From positions 62,001 to 126,000 of the forward strand of contig NZ_FOVT01000008.1 in the NCBI RefSeq assembly GCF_900115245.1: a stretch of 64,000 nucleotides of DNA, in the 5' to 3' direction. Shown one piece after another: positions 35,231 to 42,679 of the stretch. This DNA is from Mesorhizobium sp. NFR06 (GTDB lineage: Bacteria; Pseudomonadota; Alphaproteobacteria; Rhizobiales; Rhizobiaceae). Within the stretch, counting starts at the first letter, position 1; each line of letters starts with the position of its first letter. Below the pieces are notes generated by a model. It ran no database searches. It saw nothing but the letters and a program-made list of their open reading frames with translations, and was not told the DNA's origin. Made by a program: the position numbers and the translations under genes.

Positions 35231-35560
35231 ATGATCGGCATGGCGGCAAGCCTTCTCATGGCAGCCCTATGTGCATATGCGTTGATGCTATCTCCGGCCC
35301 GCTCGGAGCCGGGGCAGACGCCGATCGCCCGCTGCAATGCCTTTTTGCGGCTATTCGAGTTCCCCTTTTTTAGTCTGAAATACCGGCTCATCAGTACCAG
35401 GCTGGAGGGCGATCCGCCGCAAGTCACGATCGAATACGAGACCCGCAACAAGCTGCATGCCCCAGGACGTTCGGTCGGCATGTGTGAGATCGACCGAGAT
35501 CGCCGACACATCAATTTCGTCACCGTGGACGGATTGCGCAGCCAAATCATCTTTGACTAA
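35231..35560 (+). CDS. Small exported protein
   Basis: A 109-residue protein with a signal peptide (MAASLLMAALCAYALM, cleavage near ARS-E). The mature part holds two cysteines (ARCNAFLRLF and VGMCEIDRD) and a beta-rich stretch. The ATG at 35231 follows CAGCGGGAA, a weak ribosome-binding site. No family is recognised. It is on the same strand as the cysteine-rich gene before it. Confidence 0.55.
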   Translation: MIGMAASLLMAALCAYALMLSPARSEPGQTPIARCNAFLRLFEFPFFSLKYRLISTRLEGDPPQVTIEYETRNKLHAPGRSVGMCEIDRDRRHINFVTVDGLRSQIIFD

Positions 35561-35767
35561 CGAAGGTCAGGGGCAAGGCGTCCAAGCTATGTGCCGCCGA
35601 AGCGGAAAACGCCGCTGGCCACGTAATCGCGAAAGTAATATCCGCCTATATCTAAATTGAGCCCCGTCCCAACAGCCGCCACCAACGTTTACCGAGAACA
35701 GAACTGCCCCTTGCGCAAATATTCGCTTTAAGAGATGCTTAACCCTAAGCCGTGGGAGGGCTGGGGT

Positions 35768-36271
35768 ATGAGAGTAAAGGCGTTGATGGCACTGTGTGCC
35801 ACTGCCGCGCTGTGCGGCTGTCAAACAAGCAATCAAGCAGACTACGTTCAGATCGGGTACGGGCCGAGTTTCGACGTCGCCCATGCTCAATGCGAGATGC
35901 AAAAGGGGTCGGCTGACCAAGGCTATATTGCTATCGGTTCCCCGGGGTTTGTTGCAGGTGCCGGCATCGGCAATGCGTTGGGCAACTTGGCCCTTGAAGA
36001 CCAGTACATGAAGAACTGCCTCATCCTGAACGGATGGAAACGTGCACCGCATGGCCAGGGCGCGCCAGCGGCAGCCGCGGCCGTTGCTGCCGGCGTCACG
36101 CCGACACCCTACGGGGTAGCTCGCGCGCCTGGCAGTTGGATCAACACGGCCCTGCTAGACTGGTCGGACGCCAACAAAAAGTGCATCGCCGGCGACAAGA
36201 CGGCTTGTGCTACGAAGGTAAAGTTGGGCGCGAAGCTGAAGGCCGCCGGCATCAACCCTTCTCCGGTATAG
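35768..36271 (+). CDS. Lipoprotein
   Basis: A 167-residue protein with a lipobox: MRVKALMALCATAALCGC with the Cys at about residue 18. The mature domain begins QTSNQADYVQIGYGPSF and contains four more cysteines and a Gly/Ala-rich hydrophobic segment (GSPGFVAGAGIGNALGNLAL) like glycine-zipper proteins. GGGAGGGCTGGGGT precedes the ATG. The last 70 residues include ALLDWSDANKKCIAGDKTAC. Likely anchored in the outer membrane; function unknown. Confidence 0.7.
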   Translation: MRVKALMALCATAALCGCQTSNQADYVQIGYGPSFDVAHAQCEMQKGSADQGYIAIGSPGFVAGAGIGNALGNLALEDQYMKNCLILNGWKRAPHGQGAPAAAAAVAAGVTPTPYGVARAPGSWINTALLDWSDANKKCIAGDKTACATKVKLGAKLKAAGINPSPV

Positions 36272-36277
36272 AAACGC

Positions 36278-36577
36278 GTGGCCAAGAAGTTCGACTTTCG
36301 CAATATGACGGTTTTTATCGGCGCAGCTCTGGGCTTCTCGCTTTTGGTGGGCAGACCGTTCTTTGCTGCTTGGTTCAAACCGTATGCGCTCCCCTTGGCC
36401 TTCCTAGTCGTGATAGGAATGTTTGGGATGGTAGCTATTCAAAATAAGATCTCCATCGGCCGCGCCTTCCCGGGGCAGAGAAACGTGCACGTAGTGAGGA
36501 AATCTCGTGTCGCTGTTTTGATATTGATTTGTGTCATCCTGGTAGCGAATTTCCTGTTTCATTTGATGTATGGATAG
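36278..36577 (+). CDS. Small inner-membrane protein, three spans
   Basis: A 99-residue protein with a GTG start 6 bp after the lipoprotein stop, so the two are probably co-transcribed. Three hydrophobic segments: TVFIGAALGFSLLVG, ALPLAFLVVIGMFGMVAI and VAVLILICVILVANFLF. No family is recognised. Confidence 0.6.
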   Translation: MAKKFDFRNMTVFIGAALGFSLLVGRPFFAAWFKPYALPLAFLVVIGMFGMVAIQNKISIGRAFPGQRNVHVVRKSRVAVLILICVILVANFLFHLMYG

Positions 36578-36616
36578 ATCCACGGAGAGCCTCGCGAGCA
36601 CGTTTGCGGGTCGGTT

Positions 36617-36697
36617 GTGCTCCGCCTAGCCGAAAGCTACGCCACGGGCCTTGCAATCGGCGTGGGCTTCGCGATCGTTCGCGCCTTCGCCGGCTAA
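36617..36697 (+). CDS. Putative 26-residue membrane microprotein
   Basis: A GTG-started ORF encoding LRLAESYATGLAIGVGFAIV plus RAFAG. The helix GLAIGVGFAIV and the end AFAG resemble the tiny ORF at 30446. It has no clear ribosome-binding site. I list it because two such ORFs with similar ends occur in one accessory region. Confidence 0.25.
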   Translation: MLRLAESYATGLAIGVGFAIVRAFAG

Positions 36698-37124
36698 TGC
36701 GGCAATACGCTTGACGATGACAACGAGCAGCGCCGCGATGAAAACGACGATGATTGCCGCGCTAGTCGAATTCGTTTCGCCCATTCTTGGGCCCCGGTCG
36801 TCGGCCTGCGCCAGCGCTATTAGCTGTACAGGCGCCGGCCGTCCTCGCCGTGGCAGTCAGCGTCGGATGCCTGAAGGCGTTTTGGTCGGCTGGTTATGGC
36901 CCGGCCTGATATGTCTCAAAAGAGACATGGGGTTCGCAAGCCGGGCCATACAACCACGGCTGTTGGCCGAGGGTAATGTCTTATTAGCGCTACATAAAAC
37001 AATCCGCAACTGCACGAGAATGCAGCATCTAAACCTCTGCGCGAATTAGTAAACGCTTGAATTTCTGTCCCACCCGGAGCATCCTAACTGGCGACCGAAC
37101 GCTAAGGTGGAAAAGGGGAACGTC
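36698..37124. other. Gap with a large inverted repeat
   Basis: I see no convincing protein gene here. A nested inverted repeat lies at 36896-36949: outer arms ATGGCCCGGC (896-905) and GCCGGGCCAT (940-949), inner arms ATGTCTC (911-917) and GAGACAT (922-928). It is not followed by a T-run on either strand, so it is not a simple terminator. Possible roles are an RNA structure or a protein-binding site. Confidence 0.5.
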
Positions 37125-37280
37125 ATGGAATCCGTTTGCTATCTCCCAGGCGGGATTTGCCTTGCATCGGTGTTCGTCAGCATTGCGATGACCTTTATCG
37201 TCTTGGCGCCGTTCGCCGCGACGCGCCTGCTGGTGTTGAGGATGCGGGAACGCGCTGTCGGGAAACTTCAGGTCGCGTAA
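37125..37280 (+). CDS. Small membrane protein
   Basis: A 51-residue protein: MESVCYLPGGICLASVFVSI followed by AMTFIVLAPFAATRLLVL and a basic end. One or two hydrophobic spans. AAAAGGGGAACGTC precedes the ATG, a fair ribosome-binding site. It is the last small gene of the accessory region before the araC gene, which faces it. Confidence 0.5.
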   Translation: MESVCYLPGGICLASVFVSIAMTFIVLAPFAATRLLVLRMRERAVGKLQVA

Positions 37281-37366
37281 ATCGCTCGCGAAATGGCTCC
37301 AGCAATCAAGGGCGCATTGATCATTGCGGCGGCGCCTCCGCCGCGTTGCTCGGCCGGCTCAACCCA

Positions 37367-38182
37367 CTAGCGACTTTGGCGCGCCAAAGCCGGCGATCTC
37401 AATTCGTAGAAGTGAGCGGACCGTCTCGCCAGTTCGCAAAATTCCGTTGGTGTCAAACCTGTAAAACGGCGGAAGTCATGAACGGCCTGCGATTGATCAA
37501 AGTAGGCCTCATCGACAAGCTGCGTAAATTTCTCGTTCGGATCTTGCAATATCGCTTTGATAGTTCGTCTCAACCGCGCAAGTTGGCGAAAGCGGACCGG
37601 CGAATTTGCCGTCGCTCTCCTGAAACGGTTCTCAATCTGTCTCTCGCTCAGTCCCACAAGATCGCAGATTTTGGAGATCGATAATGTTCCCGTCTCGAGA
37701 AGTCGGAAGGCGGCATCGAGGGTGCGCCGCTCTGCTCGGGGATTGAGACGTTGCTGGAGAAAATGGTTCAGCAGGTGGATCCGCGTGCTGTCAAGCGCCG
37801 TGGTTGCGATTTGCTCCGTCAGTACCGTTGCCTCTTGTCCCCAGATCACCTCGAGCGGAACAATTCTGTCTGCGAGTTCGGAAACAGGTACTCCCAGCAG
37901 ATTTTCTGCCATGCCCGCCCGAATGCGGACAGCAAGAAAGTGAAATCCCGGCACGGCCTTCGGGTGAATGGGCTGGCTACGGCAGCACAAAACATGGGCC
38001 CGCGGCGGTTGTTTCCCATTAAGCAGAAAGCCTTGTGCAACGTGAAAGAATAGCTCAACTCCGCCTGGGCTTGGCCGGAACGGCATGAATTCGATGTTTT
38101 CGCCAGGATTGGTCGAACGTGACCAGTAGCGATCAACCACGTGACCTATCGATTCGATCGGGCGATAGGAGATGCTCAGCAT
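37367..38182 (-). CDS. AraC-family transcriptional regulator
   Basis: A 271-residue regulator. The N-terminal half is a sensor domain of the type often found with AraC proteins (FRPSPGGVELFFHV). The C-terminal 100 residues hold the double helix-turn-helix: ISKICDLVGLSERQIENRF and LVDEAYFDQSQAVHDFRRFTG, the latter being the conserved AraC signature. It is 67 bp downstream of the oxidoreductase gene on the same strand, which it may control. The inducer is unknown. Confidence 0.9.
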   Translation of the reverse strand: MLSISYRPIESIGHVVDRYWSRSTNPGENIEFMPFRPSPGGVELFFHVAQGFLLNGKQPPRAHVLCCRSQPIHPKAVPGFHFLAVRIRAGMAENLLGVPVSELADRIVPLEVIWGQEATVLTEQIATTALDSTRIHLLNHFLQQRLNPRAERRTLDAAFRLLETGTLSISKICDLVGLSERQIENRFRRATANSPVRFRQLARLRRTIKAILQDPNEKFTQLVDEAYFDQSQAVHDFRRFTGLTPTEFCELARRSAHFYELRSPALARQSR

Positions 38183-38249
38183 CCAAGCCTCTCGAAATCC
38201 ATGAATTGTTTGTTACGCCACTTTCCGCAGTCGCCATCGCATACACTGA

Positions 38250-39125
38250 CTATCTGGGCTCAGTGTACAGGCGCACGATGCCGGTTATGTTGTCGTCGCC
38301 CATGCCGCGATCAATCCCATGCCGGAAGACCTCGCGGGCCGCGGTAGCCACAGGCATATGCTTTGAGGAGCCGGCGCCCGCCATAGTGATTGCATATCCA
38401 AGGTCTTTGTCCACGAGTTCTACCGGAAACAATGGTTCGAACGTGCCCGCGAGCATGGAGGCGGCCATTGTTTTCGCCGCTGGGCTGCTGGCCGGCGTCG
38501 CGCCAATAATCTCGACGGCTCGATCGACATTGGCGCCCAGCCGCTGCAGCAGGCCAATGAGTTCGGCCATTGCGCCGGCCTGGATAGCGAGAAGAGAGTT
38601 GACGGAGAGCTTCACCATGGCGCCTGCCCCGACCGGCCCAGCGTGATGTACTGCCGTCCCCATGGCTTTGAGCAGCGGCTCTGTTCGCGCGAGAAGTTCC
38701 TTCTCGCCGCCGACGAGATAGATCAGCTGGGCCGCCTCCGCTTGCGGGCGTCCGCCTGCCACCGGCGCTTCCAGGAAAGCAACGCCGCGAGCCGATGCGG
38801 CCTTGGCGAGCTCGCGGATCCAAACCGGCGTCAGTGTCGAGCTCTCGATCGCCACCGCGTCCGTCTTGAGCCCGGCAAGCGCTCCCGTGTCCTCATCGAG
38901 CCATATTTTCCGCGATGCAATGTCATCTCGAACCATGGCGATCACGAAATCTGCTTCTGCCACGGCCTCTCGCGGCGAGCCGGCGAGATGCGCTCCTGCA
39001 GCAATGAGCTGATCCGCCGCCCCTTTTGATCGGTTCCACACCGTCAAACGGTGCCCTGCCTTGAGCAGATTGGCTGCCATGCGCGAACCCATCGCCCCAA
39101 GTCCCAGAACTGCCACTTCAGCCAT
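38250..39125 (-). CDS. NAD(P)-dependent oxidoreductase, 3-hydroxyisobutyrate dehydrogenase family
   Basis: A 291-residue beta-hydroxyacid dehydrogenase. The N-terminus carries the Rossmann motif VLGLGAMGSRMA; the substrate loop EAPVAGGRPQAEAAQL and the catalytic Lys region MVKLSVNSLL (near residue 167) are in place. Substrates of this family include 3-hydroxyisobutyrate, tartronate semialdehyde and glyoxylate; the exact one cannot be told. AAAGGATTTCCG precedes the ATG. It is likely co-transcribed with the small monooxygenase gene upstream and araC downstream. Confidence 0.88.
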   Translation of the reverse strand: MAEVAVLGLGAMGSRMAANLLKAGHRLTVWNRSKGAADQLIAAGAHLAGSPREAVAEADFVIAMVRDDIASRKIWLDEDTGALAGLKTDAVAIESSTLTPVWIRELAKAASARGVAFLEAPVAGGRPQAEAAQLIYLVGGEKELLARTEPLLKAMGTAVHHAGPVGAGAMVKLSVNSLLAIQAGAMAELIGLLQRLGANVDRAVEIIGATPASSPAAKTMAASMLAGTFEPLFPVELVDKDLGYAITMAGAGSSKHMPVATAAREVFRHGIDRGMGDDNITGIVRLYTEPR

Positions 39126-39202
39126 CGGAAATCCTTTCCGTCCATCGTAGGTTGTATGAAGCCAATCCAGTTGTGTGCTCGCCAGCTAAATGGCGAACAC
39201 GC

Positions 39203-39523
39203 TTAGATCGCGCGGCTGTCCGCCGGCGCGGCCATGTATTCAGCAAAGACCTCGAACGCGGTTGCCGCGGGCGGCTCTCTAAGCAGGTAATTGAACGCCG
39301 ATAGCGCATCACGCACATGGGGAGAGGCCATATGAGACTCCCAAGCGGCATGATCGCGGTATTGTTCCACGACATTAAAATGCGTTGGGTCGGACGTGCT
39401 CTGAGCGGCGTGATACGACACCGCGCCCGGCTCGGCCGATGTCTGCCGCGTGAGATCGATGAGGATGTCACGGACTTGATCGACGGTCTCGGCCCGGGCG
39501 AGAAGATTCGCGATGAACATCAT
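39203..39523 (-). CDS. Antibiotic biosynthesis monooxygenase (ABM) domain protein
   Basis: A 106-residue dimeric alpha/beta-barrel protein. Typical ABM elements are MFIANLLARAETVDQVRDIL, PGAVSYHAAQSTSDPTHFNV, EQYRDHAAWESHMASPHVRD and the C-terminal strand AFEVFAEYMA. Such proteins act on quinones, aldehydes or as cofactor-free oxygenases. Two adjacent ATG codons give the start (39521-39523 or 39518-39520). It lies 77 bp upstream of the 3-hydroxyisobutyrate dehydrogenase-like gene. Confidence 0.85.
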   Translation of the reverse strand: MMFIANLLARAETVDQVRDILIDLTRQTSAEPGAVSYHAAQSTSDPTHFNVVEQYRDHAAWESHMASPHVRDALSAFNYLLREPPAATAFEVFAEYMAAPADSRAI

Positions 39524-40055
39524 TGGCAAACTCCCTGTTGGTGCTGGAATCTTAGGTCGGCGAAGCTGCGTCGCATTGTAGAAATGCGAAATGGCAGCGA
39601 AATCACGCCGCGGTGCCGGACGCGTCAGCAACACTGTAGATGCAGTTCTGGAAGCATGTGGCTGAATTCCCAATTCGCATTCGCTACGAAGGCTGGTTCG
39701 GAAAACGCTATGCCGAGCAGATGAAGCTTAGGATTGTCGATCGCGACACATTCACCCGCTTCATTTGGGGATGAAAAAGCCCCCCACGGGGAAGGCGGAA
39801 ACAGAGGTCCGCAGCCCCAAGCAGACCCACAGCTATGGTAATGTTGCGGGCGAGCCCAGCTGTTTGTGCCATTCCCGGTGATCGCGGGTACGTTTGCAAC
39901 GGACAAGCCGCTCGAAATTACCCGGGCGCAAGCTTGATTGCCGATGTAATCCTTAGCGAAATTTGCACCAGGACCAATGGCTGTGGGCTCGCTATCGCTT
40001 ATTTACGCGACACACTGGACGCATTGATTGTCATCATCGGTGACGCCTTTCGGCA
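39524..40055. other. Gap with one possible small ORF
   Basis: No clear gene. One plus-strand ORF at 39640-39774 would encode 44 residues starting MQFWKHVAEFPIRIRYEGW and ending DTFTRFIWG; it is protein-like in composition but has no ribosome-binding site I trust and I know no relative. Just after it, around 39774-39800, lies AAAAAGCCCCCCACGGGG, which could be a weak minus-strand terminator. The rest shows nothing I can support. Confidence 0.3.
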
Positions 40056-40658
40056 TTAGCCGATGACCGTGTCGCCGAGGTGTGATCCCAAGCTCTCGGA
40101 GAGGCGCCGGGTGACGTGTCGCATGAGATCCGGCGCGGCGCGGTCGTAGCCATAGACCCACTCCGGGAAGTTCAGCGGCTCTTGCGCCGCCCAGATCTCG
40201 TCGTGTCGGTCGGGCGGCAGGATGCGAGCCGGGTCGCCGACAGCCACCCAGCCGATCGGCACCGTGCTGCCGGCGGCGAGGCGGGTGCGCAGGTGGACGG
40301 TTGCATGGACGCGTACTTCCGTGCCGCGGCCGAGATGCGCGCCGTGGAAGATCGCAGCGGCGGTCGCGACGAAGACTTCGTCCTCGATTGTTGCGCCAAT
40401 GACATGGGCGTTCGGCCCGATGAGGCAGTGATTGCCTATGATGCAGCCGTGACGAGGATTGGCGCGGATCACCGCGTTCTCCATCACGATACAGTCGCAG
40501 CCGATCTGGATGGAGCCGCCTGCTTCGCCGATCACCCGTGCTCCGTGCAGAATGCGCGCGCCGGCTCCAATGGTCACGTCACCGCAGACGGTCGCGTCGG
40601 CGGCGATCCAGGCTGTGGGGTCAACCTGCGGGCTCTTGTTGTCATGGGTGAACAACAT
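40056..40658 (-). CDS. Gamma-carbonic anhydrase-like hexapeptide-repeat protein
   Basis: A 200-residue left-handed beta-helix protein. The hexapeptide repeats run from about residue 10 to 140 (VDPTAWIAADATVCGDVTIG, GARILHGARVIGE, GNHCLIGPNAHVIGA). Metal-type histidines occur in IFHGAHLG, RVHATVH and NAHVIGA, as in gamma-carbonic anhydrases and related acetyl/succinyl transferases. Enzyme activity cannot be assured. AAAGGAGAACCAT marks the start at 40656-40658, which overlaps the end of marR by 17 bp, so marR and this gene are co-transcribed. Confidence 0.82.
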   Translation of the reverse strand: MLFTHDNKSPQVDPTAWIAADATVCGDVTIGAGARILHGARVIGEAGGSIQIGCDCIVMENAVIRANPRHGCIIGNHCLIGPNAHVIGATIEDEVFVATAAAIFHGAHLGRGTEVRVHATVHLRTRLAAGSTVPIGWVAVGDPARILPPDRHDEIWAAQEPLNFPEWVYGYDRAAPDLMRHVTRRLSESLGSHLGDTVIG

Positions 40659-41184
40659 ATGGTTCTCCTTTAGCGCCGGCGGCGTGCTCGAGTTCGTTCG
40701 CGCGGGTGCCGATCGGACAGAGCGGCCCGCTGCAGCCCCTGTGATCGCAGAGCCGGCAGGTCGTACGGGCGAAGGTCCGCGACCGGGTTGCCGACGCGAG
40801 CAGGCGATCGAGGGACCGCTCGAACTGCACACGTTCGGCCTTCGGCAGTGTTGCCAGCAGGCGTTCCATGGCGTCCAACCGACCTGCCTGTAGAGCATTG
40901 GCACTTTCCGATCCTTCGCGGGTAAGGGCCAGCGGCGCTGTCCGCCCCGATCGTCCTCCGCGCACGACAAGGCCACGTTGGATCAGGCCACCCACGACAC
41001 GGACCGCGGTTGGCTGCGTGACCCCACCGATCATGGCGAGCTCTGTCGCCGTCATTGGCCCGTGATAGTGTAAGGTCAGCAGAAGTGCCGCGGCACTGCG
41101 CGAGAAATCGCCGAACGATGTCTCGATCGCGTCGACGACGAGCAGTCCCATGACGCCAAGTTTGTTTCCATCTAACATATGCAT
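40642..41184 (-). CDS. MarR-family regulator with cysteine-rich tail
   Basis: A 180-residue winged-helix regulator. The wHTH is visible as MTATELAMIGGVTQPTAVRVV followed by GLIQRGLVVRGGRSGRTAPLALT (wing). The C-terminal 40 residues carry CRLCDHRGCSGPLCPIG, four or five cysteines that could bind a metal or Fe-S cluster or sense oxidants. A perfect palindrome overlaps its start codon. It is divergent from the emrAB-like genes (245 bp apart), the usual arrangement for a repressor of an efflux pump. Confidence 0.85.
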   Translation of the reverse strand: MHMLDGNKLGVMGLLVVDAIETSFGDFSRSAAALLLTLHYHGPMTATELAMIGGVTQPTAVRVVGGLIQRGLVVRGGRSGRTAPLALTREGSESANALQAGRLDAMERLLATLPKAERVQFERSLDRLLASATRSRTFARTTCRLCDHRGCSGPLCPIGTRANELEHAAGAKGEPYVVHP

Positions 41185-41195
41185 AGGCTATGCAT
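41179..41195. promoter_or_regulatory. Palindromic operator over the marR start
   Basis: ATGCATAGGCTATGCAT is a perfect 17-bp inverted repeat (eight-base arms and one central base). It overlaps the marR start codon (41182-41184). MarR proteins bind palindromes of this size, so autoregulation is likely. Confidence 0.7.
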
Positions 41196-41428
41196 CTTTT
41201 ACACTCGCGTCAAGACGACCGGACGTCCGCAGCAAGCGCTTCAAAATCATGCGATCGCCTCTGTTGCGCGCGACAGTAGGTCTTCCGCCAGCCGTGACGC
41301 GGCCTCCCGCGCTTCCTGGCGAGCCGCATGATCAATATCGGGTCATAAACCTGATGGTGGACGGCGGCTGAATTGCGGGCTGACAGTCGACAAGGCGCGC
41401 CGCTGCGCCGATCTGGCGACAGGAACTT

Positions 41429-42679
41429 TTGCGGAAACCGCCCGTTGACCCAGCTTCGAGGGTGTCGACGACATCTGGATTCGTTGCCTTGTATGCGAAA
41501 TCTGAAAGAAACGAGCGCGAAATCGCTCCAACCGAAGAATCGCGGGCTCTGCCGCGATCCGATCGGCAGCACCGCCCACCGGACGATGACAAGGCGGTGG
41601 ATGACAGCCGAACCGATGAGACGCGCGCGAACGACAGCCGGTCGGATTGCAACAGGCCCGGCCCGCTGAGACGCCATCCCTTTGTAGCGGCGGCTGTCGC
41701 GATCCTCGTTTTGTTGTGCGTCGCGGCGGTGGTGATCTGGTGGATCGACGCTCGTCAGTATGAATGGACCGATGACGCCTTCATCGACGCACGTACGGTG
41801 ACGGTCGGCGCCGAAATTTCCGGTCGTATCACCGACGTCGCCGTCACCGACAACCAGCCGGTCGAGGCCGGCGCCGTGCTTCTGCGCATCGACGACAGCG
41901 ACTATCAGGCCTCGCTCAAGCAGGCCGAGGCCGGCGTGGTGGCTGGGCGGGCAGAGATCGCCAATGTGCAGGCCCAATCCGAGGCGCAGAACGCCAAGAT
42001 CGATGCCGCCGAGAAGCAGGTGGCACAGGCGCAGGCGGCGCTCGAATTCGCCAGGTCCGAGGACCAGCGCAACCGCGAGCTCCTGACCAAGGGCACGGCG
42101 ACGCAACAGCAGGCGCAGCAGGCCGCGTCGACCTTGCGCCAGGACCAGGCGGCCCTTGATACCGCCAATGCGAATGCCGAGGCCGCCAAGAGCCAGATTG
42201 CAGTCCTGCAGGCACAAGTCAAAAGCGCCGAGGCCAGGCTGCAGCAGGCGCAGGCGACCGAGGACCAGGCCAGGACCACCCTCACCCGCACGACCATCAC
42301 CGCCCCCGTCGCCGGCCATGCAACCAACATCACGGCGGCGAAAGGCACTTATGCGCAGCCCGGCCAGGTGCTGATGATGTTCGTGCCCAAGGACGTCTGG
42401 GTGAAGGCGAACTTCAAGGAGACGCAACTCGACCTGATGCGACCGGGCCAGCCCGTCGACATCGTCATCGACGCCTATCCCGAAAAGACCTTCCACGGTC
42501 ATGTCGACAGCGTCCAGGCCGGCAGCGGCACGGCGTTCAGCCTGCTTCCGGCCGAAAACGCCACCGGCAATTTCGTCAAGGTGGTGCAGCGCGTGCCGGT
42601 CAAGATCGTGTTCGACCAGCCGCCCGGCGTCTATCTCGGTCCCGGCATGTCGGTGGTGCCGACGGTCAAGGTGCGATGA
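41429..42679 (+). CDS. emrA: EmrA/HlyD-type membrane-fusion protein
   Basis: A 416-residue periplasmic adaptor of a drug efflux pump. A long cytoplasmic N-terminus (about 85 residues from a TTG start; a start further in, at a GTG, is possible) precedes one membrane span (FVAAAVAILVLLCVAAVVIW). The biotinyl-lipoyl halves are TVTVGAEISGRITDVAVTDN and TRTTITAPVAGHATNI, separated by a long coiled-coil hairpin rich in Gln and Ala (about residues 155-270). It overlaps emrB by 4 bp (ATGA). TolC at 25182 could complete a tripartite pump, by inference. Confidence 0.9.
   Translation: MRKPPVDPASRVSTTSGFVALYAKSERNEREIAPTEESRALPRSDRQHRPPDDDKAVDDSRTDETRANDSRSDCNRPGPLRRHPFVAAAVAILVLLCVAAVVIWWIDARQYEWTDDAFIDARTVTVGAEISGRITDVAVTDNQPVEAGAVLLRIDDSDYQASLKQAEAGVVAGRAEIANVQAQSEAQNAKIDAAEKQVAQAQAALEFARSEDQRNRELLTKGTATQQQAQQAASTLRQDQAALDTANANAEAAKSQIAVLQAQVKSAEARLQQAQATEDQARTTLTRTTITAPVAGHATNITAAKGTYAQPGQVLMMFVPKDVWVKANFKETQLDLMRPGQPVDIVIDAYPEKTFHGHVDSVQAGSGTAFSLLPAENATGNFVKVVQRVPVKIVFDQPPGVYLGPGMSVVPTVKVR

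Noticed and set aside
36651..37049. 132-codon plus-strand frame in the accessory region
   Set aside because: No ribosome-binding site, cysteine/serine/arginine-rich composition without fold signals, and it runs through the nested inverted repeat.
28233..37366. Flanking direct repeat (att sites) for the accessory region
   Set aside because: I looked for a second copy of the tRNA-Asn 3' end (GGTTCGAATCC and CCGGGGAGCCA) and did not find one in the window.
39625..39906. 93-codon minus-strand frame
   Set aside because: Composition not protein-like and no start context; a short plus-strand ORF in the same place is only slightly better.
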